A stretch of DNA of 64,000 nt from Cheiracanthium punctorium (taxonomy: Eukaryota; Arthropoda; Arachnida; Araneae; Cheiracanthiidae), in the NCBI GenBank assembly GCA_038373885.1, contig JAWZYV010012349.1:203594-267593 (forward strand), read 5' to 3'. A model generated the notes under the pieces. It was not told where the DNA came from. It was given only the letters and a program-made list of their open reading frames with translations, and searched no databases. Within the stretch, counting starts at the first letter, position 1. Every line of letters begins with the position of its first letter. Position numbers and translations under genes: made by a program. Shown piece after piece: positions 1-11,084 of the stretch.

Positions 1-73
1 TAAAAGTGCGGCATACGTCAGAGAATAATCACAATCTTTGCAGAACATTTAATCTTTTAAAAAGAAGACATAA

Positions 74-298
74 AGTGATACGTTCTGCAGAATAATTAGA
101 GAGAAGTGCCCTTCACACTTTGCATTTTACCGTGATCTGCCACATTTGGACAAAATGCCTGCAGAACATTTGCAACTGTTTGTAGACATGTTGCAGAACA
201 CTGAGTATAATTCTGCTCCTGGGATGACAAAGACTTACAAATTTTCGGTGATGTCAAGACTAGGGAATGGGATCCCGCACAAATATTTACGGGACTAG
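74..298 (+). other. Unrecognised exon-like open frame
   Basis: The frame is open from just after a TAA at 71-73 to a TAG at 296-298. Codons from about 98 to 250 read like real protein: a Cys-Pro-Ser-His start, then Phe-Tyr-Arg-Asp-Leu, a Lys-Met-Pro-Ala-Glu-His stretch and a Met-Thr-Lys-Thr-Tyr-Lys motif, with mixed hydrophobic and charged residues unlike nearby AT-rich DNA. A possible acceptor (CTGCAG) ends at 90. After about 253 the sequence becomes a CGGGATT-rich repeat, so any real coding part stops before that. I cannot name a family. It does not match the NOG1 regions I know, although it would sit in the last NOG1 intron. It could be a retrocopy fragment, an exon of another transcript, or chance. 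Confidence 0.3.
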
Positions 299-774
299 TC
301 CCACGGGATTAGGATCGTAATCCCGCGGGATTCACATGGAGAAATAAATTATTTTGTATTACAATTTCGCACTACTTCCCAATCAATATACTGAAAATTT
401 TGCATATTTATGTCTCTTATCTAAGAATTAACGAATCAATAACTACAAATTTTAATTTAAAGTTCTATTATTATTATTTTTTAATTATCGTACAATGGGA
501 GTCTGGAGTCCTGTGCTTAAAAGTAAGATTCTTGTGTGATTATATCACCCTTAAGTATTTTATTGAAATTAAATTTATTCTTCGTGAATCGGAACTTTGA
601 CCTGTGTGTGAGTATTTTTGTGGCAGACAGTCAATATGTCAGTTTTGTATTCTAACAATGAGGACACTGTGCATTAAAGGGATAAGTGAATACTATTTAT
701 TATTGCTAATGTAATGTACTTTTATACTGGAAATGTCATTAGTCGTTCCTCATTATAAAAATTTGACTTTATAG

Positions 775-927
775 GCCCGGAAGAAAGCTAGGAAGCTTGC
801 TAAACTATCTCAACGTGCTGGTAATTTACAAGCAAAGAAAGGTGAAGCAGACAGGAAGATTCTCAATATGAAACCTAAGCATCTTTATGTTGGCAAACGA
901 TCTCTAGGCAAAACTAATAAGAGATAA
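775..927 (+). CDS. NOG1: NOG1 (GTPBP4) nucleolar GTP-binding protein, last exon only
   Basis: This is the 3'-terminal coding exon of NOG1, an essential nucleolar GTPase that acts in 60S ribosomal subunit assembly. The exon follows an acceptor ending TATAG at 774 and encodes 50 residues before TAA at 925-927. The translation is very basic: ARKKARKLAKLSQ, then KKGEADRKILNMKPKHL, then GKR and a terminal NKR. The order GEADR, then MKPKHL, GKR and a basic end is the conserved C-terminus of animal NOG1. The GTPase domain exons are not in the window and should lie upstream, beyond position 1. A poly(A) signal follows about 105 bp after the stop, giving a short 3' UTR. The frame is intact, which argues for the live gene. 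A retrocopy is unlikely because a splice acceptor precedes the homology. Confidence 0.86.
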   Translation, partial: ARKKARKLAKLSQRAGNLQAKKGEADRKILNMKPKHLYVGKRSLGKTNKR

Positions 928-1033
928 ACTAGTACATATAATAAAAGAACTTACATAATTTAAAGAAGTGTAAATATGTATTTTTTGTCAGATGCTGTGA
1001 GGTATGAAATGTTATTGTTTTCCTTTGTTGTAT

Positions 1034-1039
1034 AATAAA
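1034..1039 (+). promoter_or_regulatory. Poly(A) signal of NOG1
   Basis: A canonical AATAAA lies 107 bp after the NOG1 stop codon. It is followed by a T-rich and TG-rich tract at about 1051-1080, as expected of a downstream cleavage element. Cleavage should fall near 1045-1060. Confidence 0.7.
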
Positions 1040-1060
1040 AAATATATTAAAATTTTTTTT

Positions 1061-1825
1061 TTGATTTTGCTTGTTTTTTCTAATACTAACTTTTATTACT
1101 GTCTCTTACAATCAAGTTATTGTTGTTAAATAAAATATGCAGAAATCCCGATATCCCTGCCCACTGGCTACGCTCTGATGACAATATTTAAAAAATCATG
1201 GTAATATGAGCCTTTTTTTTTATGAAAGTCCATTTTTTCTTATATGGATATATTTAAATGCATATATTTGTTTACATTCTTAATTTAAAGCACCTGATTT
1301 AGGTTCTATTATGTACATTTATATTGACAAAATGATGAAAATTTTAACGACTATTTTACAGGGGGAGGGAGGGAAGGAAGCATTTATAAATAGAAAGCTC
1401 ATAGCAGATTGCATTCATTGTTATCATTAAATAATTTTTTGTCACGAATCGATTTAAGGGTCATTCCACAGTATTGGTGTGTTACGCGCGGGACATTTCA
1501 CAGCAAAATTTTAACATTACTTGTACGTTTTTCAATATCAAAATATAAATGAGGAAGTTTGCAACTATTTTAAATGTTTTATATACCACCTCAACTAGAT
1601 TCCTATGAAGTTTCTTTTTGTTGAATCAAATAGTTTTTTTTAAATTAATTAATAAAGTTTTGTTACGTACGAACATCACTAAAAGTTGTTTCTAATGTAC
1701 TTCAACAGCTCTGAATTTGAGGTATTTTCAAAAATTAATTTAATCGGTAAATGGAGAAATATGCAGTTATCAATTAACTTTAAAATTATTTTCTAAACTG
1801 TAATATACATAGCTCCCCATTTGAA
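1061..1825. other. AT-rich spacer
   Basis: This holds no open frame or RNA gene that I can support. A purine tract lies at 1361-1380. AAATCCCGATATCCCTG near 1142-1158 resembles the right end of a hAT-type element, without a partner I can prove. Confidence 0.5.
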
Positions 1826-2401
1826 AAAATCTGATGCGGACAACACATGACTTCCTTGCACGTCTATTAAATCAAAAATACTTTCGGCGCACTTCATCTG
1901 AACTTATTTTGTTTGAAAGAGATACAATATTGTAGTAATAGTAGGTTTAGCGATTTCTAGCCAAATATTTCGATATCGCCAAGCTGGGATCAATTTGAAA
2001 GATTTGCTTCGGACACTTAATTTGGCGATATTTCAATAAAAGCCGACAAGCTTGAGATAGCTTGCGAGATTTTCGGGATAGCCAAAATAGTCATTGACCA
2101 CAGACTTTCAATAAATTGATGTATCCATACACCTTAATGTATTTAAAGTCATTTCGCTGATCCTGTAAATAAATTGCCCAGTCAATTGCAATAAAAAGAG
2201 ATGCACAGTTAGATGTTACAATAGCTCTATATACAAAGTTTCAACATTCCATTGTTAAAGTTTTCTCGAGTTATGCAAAATGCGGAATTATTTTTGGTTC
2301 CAAATTTGGCGATATTTCGCCAAAACTCTCAAAGGTCGACGAAAAATGGCGAGATTTTGGGCATGGACCAAACAATGACTGACTATCGCCAAATTTGGAC
2401 T
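1826..2401 (+). mobile_element. Truncated third copy of the Helentron-like element
   Basis: It starts with the same AAAAAATCTGATG and subterminal ACTTCCTTGCACGT as the elements at 30200 and 36508, and keeps the GCGATTTCTAGCC and TTTGGCGATATTTC sections. It is clearly more diverged than those two. It stops where a piggyBac-type MITE begins at 2402, and I find no continuation after 4052, so the right two thirds are missing. Confidence 0.65.
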
Positions 2402-2405
2402 TTAA

Positions 2406-2919
2406 CCCATTTGTGCACAGATGTTTTTGTGACTTCCTTCGATTTTTGCTAACACCAGCAATAATAGATAAATTTTGGATCTCAACTTCTCGAACAATGG
2501 ATGATTTCTTTTAAAATCTTTTGTTTGTTTGAATTGAGAATTTTTCTTGCTTTCTGGCTGCAATCTCGAAGAGGTCTTATACCTCTGAATATCCATTTGA
2601 CATTTATTAATTCCAAGTAGCATTTATTAACAATCAAAAATTAGCACAACAGAAGAAAGGGGTGAAATTGACAACCATGGGTTAACGGGATTCGAGCCCG
2701 AGACCTCACCATTCGCAGGTGGCTGGCGGTAATGGGTGCGCAAGCCCATACAGCTATGAGGTCCCCATAAATCTTTATAAATAAAATTGAAATGTCAGCA
2801 TCCTACTTGGTCCTGTTAAAATATTTTGTGGGGTTGACGTGCAATCCCCGTGAACAGAGTACAAAAAATAATGTTTTTGACTGATAGTGAAAATGCCGTT
2901 CCAAAGAGGCATAAATGTG
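2406..2919 (+). mobile_element. piggyBac-type MITE, interrupted by a SINE
   Basis: TTAA at 2402-2405 precedes CCCATTTGTGC, and the right end GCATAAATGTG is at 2909-2919, followed by a decayed TTAA. The body matches the clean 276-bp copy at 6508-6783 once the SINE at 2522-2768 is removed. No transposase is encoded, so it depended on a piggyBac-type enzyme elsewhere. Confidence 0.72.
2522..2768 (-). mobile_element. tRNA-derived SINE inside the MITE
   Basis: It is flanked by direct AAATCTTT copies at 2514-2521 and 2769-2776. On the - strand the head starts near 2766, with an A-box-like TAGCTGTATGGG and a B-box-like GGCTCGAATCCC. The other end is a CAAA-rich tail. The tRNA-like head is not a functional tRNA: its stems do not close and the body continues for another 150 bp. 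Confidence 0.6.
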
Positions 2920-3057
2920 TAACCCAATTTATGCCTAGTGTCCATTTTTTGGGCCGGCATTTTCACTATCATTCGAAAACGTTATCTATTTTTCATAGTC
3001 TTTACGAGGATTGCACCTCAAGCTCTCAAAATATTTTAACAGGACCAAGTACGATGT

Positions 3058-3427
3058 GTGTGTCCCGCAGTGGACTGGGCGCTAAACTCCATTTTCATAA
3101 GAACACGGCAAGTGAAGCAGCAACTGGTTCAGGGGGAAGCAGGGACTTCCCCCTCTCGGCCTCTCTGCTATGGGAGCTGGTGCACGTAAAATCCGTCGTG
3201 GCTCCTAAGTCCTCCAAGTTGTTAAATGATACCTCTGGGGGTGCCGATTTCAGGGGGTTGGTCCCTCCTCTGGAATTGGTTCAAAATTAAGGGACCCCGA
3301 GCTAAGACGGACTTCCTCCCACTGGGGCTCATTGAAATGGAAGCCGCTCCTTCGGCCCTTCGCCTGCCTATATAGGGGGGATCTGTCACCGCAACGCGTT
3401 TGCCAGAGGGCATTAGCAACAACAACA
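3058..3427 (+). mobile_element. SINE-like retroposon with CAA tail
   Basis: A 14-bp direct repeat, ACCAAGTACGATGT, flanks the insert (3044-3057 and 3428-3441). The insert ends in a short (CAA)n tail, the usual mark of LINE-driven retroposition. The body is GC-richer than its surroundings and contains the strings CAGTGGACTGGGC and GCCTGCCTATATAGG. Pol III boxes are weak, so the class (SINE or 5'-truncated LINE) is not settled. The frames of up to 146 codons across it are incidental. Confidence 0.66.
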
Positions 3428-3452
3428 ACCAAGTACGATGTTGATAATTTAA

Positions 3453-3917
3453 CCCTTTATAAGGCCGTGGTAAGAATACTTACCACCTACAGTCTATTAA
3501 ATACAGAAATCAATTATCATTAATGAAATTTCTGATTTTTGTTCAGTTATATTGGATGTATATATTTTCCATACATCCCATACTAAATATTTGGCTTATG
3601 AACTTTTCTTTCATTCGTAATTTTAAAGAAAACTCAAATAATTACTCGAAAATTGAGCATAGGAATAATAGATTATGATTATATGTATTTTTGCGTTTAA
3701 TTTCGTGTACAAGCAGCAGGTAGTTTTCCGACTTTGATTTTGTGAATAATCAATGTATTGTCCTGCAAAATTTCTATGTTTGTTTTAAAACTTGTTTCTC
3801 CAATTTTCACGTGGGATATTACAGTAGAGGGAAAATAAATGAATTAATCCTAAAAAATGGGCCAGAAAAATCCCAAGTACTTTTGACTCTCTACACATAA
3901 TCTTGCCTTACAAAGGG
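3453..3917. mobile_element. piggyBac-type MITE nested in the second MITE
   Basis: TTAA flanks both sides (3449-3452 and 3918-3921). The ends are CCCTTTATAAGGC and its inverted match GCCTTACAAAGGG. The 465-bp body is AT-rich and non-coding. Confidence 0.68.
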
Positions 3918-4052
3918 TTAATTCTTATACATAAAGATTTTAAAAGAAATCATCCCTTGTTCAAGAAGTTGACATCAGAAATTTATCTATTATTTCTGGT
4001 GTTAGCAAAAATCGAAGGAAGTCGCAAAAATATCTGTGCACAAATGGATTAA

Positions 4053-5882
4053 ACATGTTCGTTGCCAATCACGCAAAAATCACGATGGTAAGCTAAATTT
4101 CCTATATGAGTTTTGTGAATACTAATTAATTTTCCAAAAACATGCAGTTTGAAAGAAATACTATGTGAAATTTTTATTAGTGACAACCCTTAAATGCATA
4201 TGTATCGTATTTTTAAAACACGTTCACTGCCGGATTAGAGTACAAGCTAAATTTCTTATATCAATTTCACTTATGAAGTATATAGTTTTTAATAATGGAT
4301 GATTCATGTCGTGATAGTAAAAATTCCACATATTTCTTTTAAACTGCATAGTTTTTTTTTTTGGGGGGGGGGAAGTTAATTACAAAACTGATGTAGGAAA
4401 TTTAATTTACACTCATGGCTCGCGTGATTGGCAGCGAACTTGTTTAAAATTCGTGCATTTAAGGGCTAGTACTGAGAAATTAAGTGTAAACATCCAGGGT
4501 ATGAGTGGGAATCGAACCTATGACTGTATGCTTAGACTATCGGCGTGGAGTAGGAAAGATTCTTAATATTCAAGGGCTTTATCCTGGCATTCGTTTAAGC
4601 GAAAATTCGGATGTGTGGCTATCAAATTGGCGTCATTCGCAACCTGCTAACGTATGTTTGTATTCTGCAAGGTATGGTAGAACTTTTAGCATTGGCGCCG
4701 GAACTGGTGGGAGGGAGGGGCAGAGGGACCACTTGCCCCCCAAATTTTGTTGTGAGGGGTCAAAGTACTTTTTGCCCCCCCCCCCCCCCTCTTTTCGAAA
4801 CCCAGAAATTATCGAAACACTTGTTGATACACCATCAACCAATTTTTGTGCATTATATGTTGTAAAAGGTGTTTTTTGAAGAACAGGGAAGCTCCTAAAT
4901 GAGGACAAAACCGCAAACTAGTCAGGCCTTTAGAGTGGGTAGGTACACATCAACCCAGAATCTATAATAAGCACCCCCTGCCCATAGCAACAGTAGCATG
5001 GAATACGACAAATAGTGTGCTGAAAGATTGATTTGGGCTGCGATATTTTATCCATTTATTAAAACATAGAGATTACAATGGTAATAGCGTGTATTGAAGG
5101 AAGTGTCTCCAGAATCCATGGTCACCCTCTGCCATAATCAACAGCAGTATTGATAAATTGGGATGGTGATGATAATCGTCCAAGGACAGAAGGTGCACAT
5201 AAATCCGGTAACACTTAAGACTCCATTTGCTCCAATATAAGCATTGCGACGATAGTAGTATGTTCGAAGATCAAACCTGATCTATCACATTTTTGGGATT
5301 GCAGCAATATTTCAATCGAGTGTAAAAGGGCATGGGTGACTGTGGAGTCCGGCCAAAGCTCAGAAGTCAGAACAGTAACTGTGACCATTGAAGGACAGGG
5401 CTTTTTATAAAATTATCAAACAATATATCAACTTGACCCCGCAGCAAACAATCAGCTCCCCCCCACCCCCTAGGAGAAAACCCTTCCAATGCCTCTGGCT
5501 TTAGGCGCAGATTCTCTCTACTGAATGTTTACATTCTAGCATAAGTTTCAAATTACGCCACAAATCCGAACGTTCGCTTTACCCTTTTTAAGCCCCGACC
5601 AACATAACTGTGTAGGTGATCTACATCCTCTCAAAAAATACTCGAGTGTAAGTCGTATTTCCTAAGTTGATTTTATATATAAAATACTATTCTTCATAAG
5701 TAAATCATGTATAAAACAGTAATTTCTTTTGATTTAAAGAGTTATTCGAAAAAAAATAATTACCGGTAAAGCGCAGCCCCCTCCTCCTAATCTTCAAGGA
5801 AAATCGCGATCTATGGGGGTGGATAAACGGTGAAAATTGGAAAAAATATACCGTTTAAACGCCCCCTCTATCTTAAAGTGAA
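4053..5882. other. Repeat-derived spacer
   Basis: AT-rich DNA broken by G and C tracts at about 4360 and 4770-4790. A tRNA-like B-box relic lies at 4505-4530 on the - strand. GGCGCCGGAAC at 4694 resembles a worn hAT end. I see no gene. The 124-codon frame at 4505-4879 runs through these repeats and has no protein character. Confidence 0.5.
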
Positions 5883-6138
5883 GCTGGATTCATACTGTCC
5901 GTTCCGTACCGCTAAGACCCAGTAATGACGTCACTCGACGAAGCAAAGCAGAGACCATTTTTCTGACGTCACACTTCGCTGGCATATGGCGTGATTTCAT
6001 TGGTGTCATCTGTTGCATCACAATGAAACTTCTTACTAACTCGGAGAAAATCAACTTTTACATAGAGCGTATGAGAGGGAGTTGAACCCACGACCATACG
6101 CTTAGCCGTTGCAAGTCTCCGGCCAGTATGAATCCACC
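5883..6138. mobile_element. Inverted-repeat element with tRNA-like core
   Basis: GCTGGATTCATACTGTCCG at 5883 is matched in inverted form by CGGCCAGTATGAATCCACC ending about 6138. Between them on the - strand is a tRNA-like stretch with a B-box-like GGGTTCAACTCCC. I found no convincing target-site duplication. It may be a MITE or a SINE held in an inverted duplication. Confidence 0.45.
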
Positions 6139-6503
6139 TTAAGGGTGCGTTTATTCGGTATTTTAATAGTAAATGAACTTTTTTGTGCGAGTGTAGCAAA
6201 AATAGTCCAGGTCTGAAAAGGTTATCCGAACGTGACAGATTTGAGTCCTAAGTCGCTGGTTCCCACGATCCGTGCCTTGATGAACTTGAAATAATAGAGA
6301 TTTTGCTTAGTGTGCAATCACATCTCCGCACGAACAAGTAAAGTGTATATGTTGAAGTGTGGGAGAATTAGTGATCTTTTCACACTATGGCAACGTGCTG
6401 CTGGTGGTAACAGTTCTGTCAGTCATTCTGTACAAATTTATGGAATTTAGTTTTATTTTGCTGGGAGCGAGTATTAATTATGCGTTTTTTGTCGATAAAT
6501 TTA
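6139..6503. other. Spacer
   Basis: No feature I can support. It lies between two transposons and contains one short open frame of low complexity. Confidence 0.45.
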
Positions 6504-6507
6504 TTAA

Positions 6508-6783
6508 CCCATTTGTACCTGGATATTTTTGTGACTTTCTTCGATTTTTACTGATAACAGAAATAATAGATAAATTTCTGATGTCAACTTATTGAACAAG
6601 GTATGATTTCTTTTAAAATCATTATGCATAAAAATCGAAATATCAACATCCTGCTTGGTCATGTTAAAATATTTTGTACAGTTGAGGCTCAATACTCATG
6701 AATGAAGGCTAGGAAATATAAATAATGTTTCCGACTAATAGCGAAAATGCCGTCCCAAAAAAGGGACACTAGGCATAAATGGG
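6508..6783 (+). mobile_element. Intact piggyBac-type MITE (276 bp)
   Basis: TTAA at 6504-6507 and 6784-6787 flank CCCATTTGTACC and GCATAAATGGG. This is the clean reference copy of a family also present at 2406, 2923 and 59502; the last is also exactly 276 bp. It has no coding capacity. Confidence 0.8.
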
Positions 6784-6787
6784 TTAA

Positions 6788-7552
6788 GTATTGTCACATG
6801 ATACATTCAAGGAGTAAACTCAATGCATTATCATGATTGTAGCTAGTATATTTAATACATAACTCACAGTTTATCGTTCGAAATAAAAGTAAACTCCCGA
6901 CTATCCGGCCTAGTTGAAAAAAATTATAAATGTTAAGGGCCGTGTACTCAAATTTTGCATGTGAAATATACGTAGTCGCTAAAATAAATTTCTCGCATAA
7001 AATATGTATTTTTATGAATGCGAAATCTGAGTAGACCTGGGTTTTGCTTATTTTGAAGCTGCATGCACTGTATGTATAAAAACTATTTTATTAAAATACT
7101 TGCACGTCTGTCTTAAAAATAGCAAAACTTTGCTAGCTAGTTTACCTTGAATTTTGTAACATATGTTTTTAATATTAGTCCGGATAGTCGAGAGTTTACT
7201 GTACACTTTTGGGGGAATATTTGTTGGTAGTTTGTACAGCATATGCAGCTGTTCGCTTTTTATAATAACAAAATAATTAAAATTTTCGTTATTAGCATTA
7301 ACAGATCTGTAATGAATGTTGAATAACTTCCCTCTTTCAATTTTAGGAGAAAATTGTTGTATGATCGCAAATAAACCCTGTAACTTCTGTCAATATGTAT
7401 AGATTTAAAGTTTCATAGAAGTTTAATTACTATTTCGAACTACCTATTGCAGGGGCGGCTACCTTTTTAGCATATCATGCGCCAATTTTTTCAAGGACTA
7501 GATCGGATGTGCCATATCTCTCAAGCACTCTTTTACTTCCTTACCTTCAGCG
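6788..7552. other. AT-rich spacer
   Basis: No gene or clear repeat boundary seen. Runs of A/T and short frames only. Confidence 0.45.
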
Positions 7553-7556
7553 TTAA

Positions 7557-7999
7557 CCCTTTGAGGCACAACGCTTTCCCAATGCTGAAAAAAGGGCAGC
7601 CGTTGCCATCACTCGACTTAACTACCAGCCAGATGGCAGACAATCGAAGCTGTCGTCAAAAAAGGGTCTCTAGATCTGTGGCACTCGATGAACGTTTCGA
7701 TCGTCCGCCATCTTGCTGGTAGTTAAGTCGAGTGATAGCAACGGCTGCCCTTTTTTCAGCATTGGGCAATCTATCCAGCTGTTCTCGCATCCTTCCATTT
7801 CAGCAGATGTCAGTGCTGTTAAAAATAATCGTGACCATTTTTTTATGGGGAAATGAGGTGCTGAAAAGTAAAGGATTCTCGTGGAGCTATGTCACCCGCA
7901 ACTATTTTGATAGAAATCCAATCTATTCTTCATGACTGGCAACAGTCAAAACGTCAGAGTTTGGCGTTTTCCGGAGCGGACACACTGCGCGTTAAAGGG
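7557..7999 (+). mobile_element. piggyBac-type foldback MITE
   Basis: TTAA at 7553-7556 precedes CCCTTTGAGGC, and the right end GCGCGTTAAAGGG is followed by TCAA, a one-base decay of TTAA. The left part folds back on itself: the arm beginning CCCAATGCTGAAAAAAGG at 7579 has its inverse ending CAGCATTGGG at 7768. Related copies lie at 10247, 21714, 24909, 32784, 50584 and 51928. Confidence 0.78.
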
Positions 8000-8003
8000 T
8001 CAA

Positions 8004-8540
8004 AACTCGAAGGGCTTATCAAATCTTAATATGCAATACAAATTTTCATGTATTCTAAATGCTACGCGTCTATCACAAACGTCACTTATTGATATTTATT
8101 TTACGGACTTTTCTAATACATAGGAATAGGGGCTTGCGATTTCTGTAATTTAATGAGTTGCCCAATGTACTAATAATGATCCGTAATTCACCAAAATACT
8201 AGTTATGCACCAACCATTAGCTCCATATGATTTGCGTTTACATTTCTCAGTCTTAACCGAATAAGTGGGGCATTCGTTACGATTCGAATCTTGAAACTGA
8301 TCATTACGAGACATGTACGCACCGTTAAAAATCGTAACAAGGTGCAATTTCAGGCAAGATTCGGTCAAACTTTCCAAAACTATTAGTTACAAAATACGTG
8401 ACCTGATGGTTAATTTGATCCGAAGACTGACTTCGAAGAGGTGGTTAGCATTTCAATTTCGCTTTGACATGAAGTTTATCTTTTAACAGCTTAGACTGTA
8501 ATAATATATTTAGTGTAATGAGTAGTATATCACTGTGCAC
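8004..8540. other. Spacer before a hAT-type element
   Basis: No supported feature apart from the 8-bp target copy CTGTGCAC at 8533-8540. A 75-codon frame on the - strand at 8150-8377 is not recognisable as protein. Confidence 0.45.
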
Positions 8541-9017
8541 TAGAGATGAGACGGGCTCAGCCCGAACCGGGCTCGGGCTCGTGGAAAAATTTCTCCTTTA
8601 TTGAACATACTGCTTGAAACAGATTTTAAAAAGTGATTCATGAGGAAAATAAAAGTACTTATAAAAATTAATTAAATAAATAAATAAAAATAGCGGCACG
8701 GGCGCCTAGAAGTTGCGTGAAGCTCTTTGGGTATTTTATAACGGCGGTTTATATTCCTTAGTTAGTTAGTCATGAAATCCGACATTTTTTGATAAAGGAT
8801 GGTTACAAAGAATTGGAAAGTGCATTGGGAGTTTGCAACTATATTTGTCTTTAATTTGCACAAACGGCAAAATTTATTGTATTCTATCAATGAAGTAATT
8901 GAATTTTTTTTTTAATCTTTAGCTGAAATTTCGGGCTCGGGCTTCGACTTATTGCTCGGGCTCGGATTAAAAGTCCTCGGGCTCGGGCTTCAAAAAATGA
9001 GCCCGAACTCATGTCTA
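8541..9017. mobile_element. hAT-type MITE with CGGGCT-rich ends (477 bp)
   Basis: An exact 8-bp duplication CTGTGCAC flanks it (8533-8540 and 9018-9025). The ends are TAGAGATGAGACGGGCTC and the inverse of GAGCCCGAACTCATGTCTA. The first 40 bp and last 80 bp are largely repeats of CGGGCT or its complement, and the interior is AT-rich. It is the same family as 20928-21327, which is shorter inside. Repeated subterminal words are usual binding sites for hAT transposases. Confidence 0.85.
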
Positions 9018-9025
9018 CTGTGCAC

Positions 9026-10242
9026 AACTGTAGCAATATACGTATTATAGAATAATACTAGAATATAAACTTAAGAGCAGTATATATTACTGTGTAGAAA
9101 TATATAGATAATTTAAGCATAATAGATGTAGCATTAGTCATATAGGTAGAATGTAATGGTACTAATATTACTAACCAACTAATTTCTGATTAAATTCCAT
9201 GTTAAAAGTGAAACTGAAAATATCACTAGTAGCATCGAAGTCTCTCGATATGGTGAGACGTGTTAGCTAACGCGAATTGATAACTGGAATTCTTTCATGA
9301 AAATGCGCGTCTGGGTAGTTTGTGCATCCCATGAAAATTGCCAGAAAATTCTCGAGACGAGATCGGAGTTCTCTAATAAATGCCAACTTCAAGGATTGTG
9401 CAGGTAGGTTTAGCCCTTGCAGCGAAATCAAAGATGTGGAGGAGAGGGAAACGATGAAAATTGCTCAAGTGCTGTTCCCGAATGCTTGGATGACATTTAC
9501 AATGGCCTAGTTACAAACCGTTTTACTAAAGAACTCTAAATTTAAATTTCAGAGAAATATCGGAAATGAAAATGTTTTTGCGCGAATTTTTGAAAATAGT
9601 TTAAAAGCAAATCCGCTAAGTTATTTGAATGCGATTTAATAGATTTCGTTTGCTTCAGCAGCAATTCAGCTAAAATTCGAACGAAGTGAAATTTAAATTA
9701 ATACCTCGATAGTCCACACGAGTTAAAAAGCAGTTTTTATAATTACGGTATAAAGAAAATGCTTAAATAAAGAACACTTAAGAACGATTTCTTTGCTTAC
9801 TCAGCGTGCACTTACTACGTATGATACAACATATACAGAACTTTAAAATGGAAGAGATCCGCTTGCAGTAAAGCAAAGAAAGCTATAACAATTTTGTGCT
9901 CTGTCAGATAAACTTCATTTAAGATACATTTTAAAATGCCGATTTAAACTTCTAAAAAAGTGAAAAAAAAAAAAAATCTCAAATTAGATGAATCGGTGTT
10001 TTGTGTGCTGGATACTTTGATAGCAGTTACCAAATGCAGTGATGGTATGGATAACAAATAGCGCGTTTAAAAAACATGACTTGATTTGGGGAAGGCATAA
10101 CCGGCAAATATATAAACTTTGGGGAAGGAATAACCGGCAAATATATAAACATTAAAATGCAAGGTAACTAAGTTGAATTTTGGATTCGTTTAGCTTAATT
10201 TGGAAACAACTTAGAAACAGTTCTTCCCCTCTAGGCAAATTG
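9026..10242. other. AT-rich spacer
   Basis: No gene found. It contains a poly(A) tract near 9964 and a 33-bp tandem duplication at 10085. Confidence 0.45.
10085..10150. repeat. 33-bp tandem duplication
   Basis: Two head-to-tail units beginning TTTGGGGAAGG at 10085 and 10118 differ at a single base (C or A before ATAACCGG). A short, recent slippage-type duplication. Confidence 0.85.
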
Positions 10243-10246
10243 TTAA

Positions 10247-10696
10247 CCCTTTGAGGCGCAACCCTTTCCCAATGTTGAAAAAAGGGCAGCCGTTGCCATC
10301 GCTCGACTTTTTTGACGACAGCTGGCTGTGCGCGAGCACAGCCAGCTGCGTCAAAAAAGGGTCTCTAGATCTGTGGCACGCGATGAACGTTTCGATCGTC
10401 CGCCATCTTGCTGGTAGTTAAGTCGAGCGATGGCAACCGCTGCCCTTTTTTCAGCATTGGGCAATCTATCCAGCTGTTTTCGCGTTCTTCCCTTTTTCGG
10501 CAGATGTCAGTGGTGTTAAAAATAATCGTGACAATTTTTTTACGGGAAATGACGTGCTAAAAAGTAAAGGATTCTCGTGGAGCTATGTCACCCGCAACTA
10601 TTTTTATAGAAATCCAATCTATTCTTCGTGACCTTCAACAGTCAAAACGTCAAACATTTTGGTGGTCTCAGAGCGAAACCACTGCGCGTTAAAGGA
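10247..10696 (+). mobile_element. piggyBac-type foldback MITE
   Basis: TTAA flanks both sides (10243-10246 and 10697-10700). The left end is CCCTTTGAGGCGCAACCC and the right end GCGCGTTAAAGGA. Long inverted arms meet at a central palindrome near 10318-10350 built on CAGCTGGCTGTGC. Same family as 7557-7999. Confidence 0.8.
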
Positions 10697-11084
10697 TTAA
10701 AATTTTATGTGTATTTGCCTGTTTGAACTTCTTGGATTTGTGGAGCTGTACTTCATAGGTTTTAACTAGATAGAACTTGAAAAAAAATGCAAATCTAATT
10801 AGAGAAATACGTGAGAGGGCTTTGCCAAAAATGTGAAGTGTTAATTTTGGGAATTCGAAGAGTTGCGACTTCAAAGTAGTTATATGGCGTTAATATTCAA
10901 AAATTCCCTCATTAGTACTTCGTGGTCGGGCAACTTGATCATAAGCGTGCATCCATCAAGTTGATAGTGGGTTTTCTAATACTTCACTAAATTATTGGGA
11001 TTTAAAGAGGGTAGCAATTTTAGAGGATCAAAATTCTGAGGGATGGGGGAGTTTGACTGTTTCGCGTTTCAGTTTTCGGACCTA

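Larger units (their letters stand above)
2923..4048 (-). mobile_element. Second piggyBac-type MITE, inverted and twice interrupted
   Basis: This is a reverse-oriented copy of the 6508-6783 family, joined head to head with the copy ending at 2919. CCCAATTTATGCC starts it at 2923, and its far end CACAAATGG is at 4040-4048 beside a TTAA. Its middle is split by a SINE (3058-3427 plus TSD) and by a different piggyBac-type MITE (3453-3917). With both removed, the order of blocks matches the intact family copy. Confidence 0.68.

Noticed and set aside
2640..2770. tRNA gene on the - strand
   Set aside because: B box is good but acceptor and D stems do not close, and the flanking TSD shows it is a SINE head. 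The same applies to 4505, 6060, 14522, 19670, 38801, 46975 and 59930.
2850..3290. 146-codon frame, the longest in the window
   Set aside because: It runs from a MITE across a TSD into a SINE, so it is a chance product of nested insertions.
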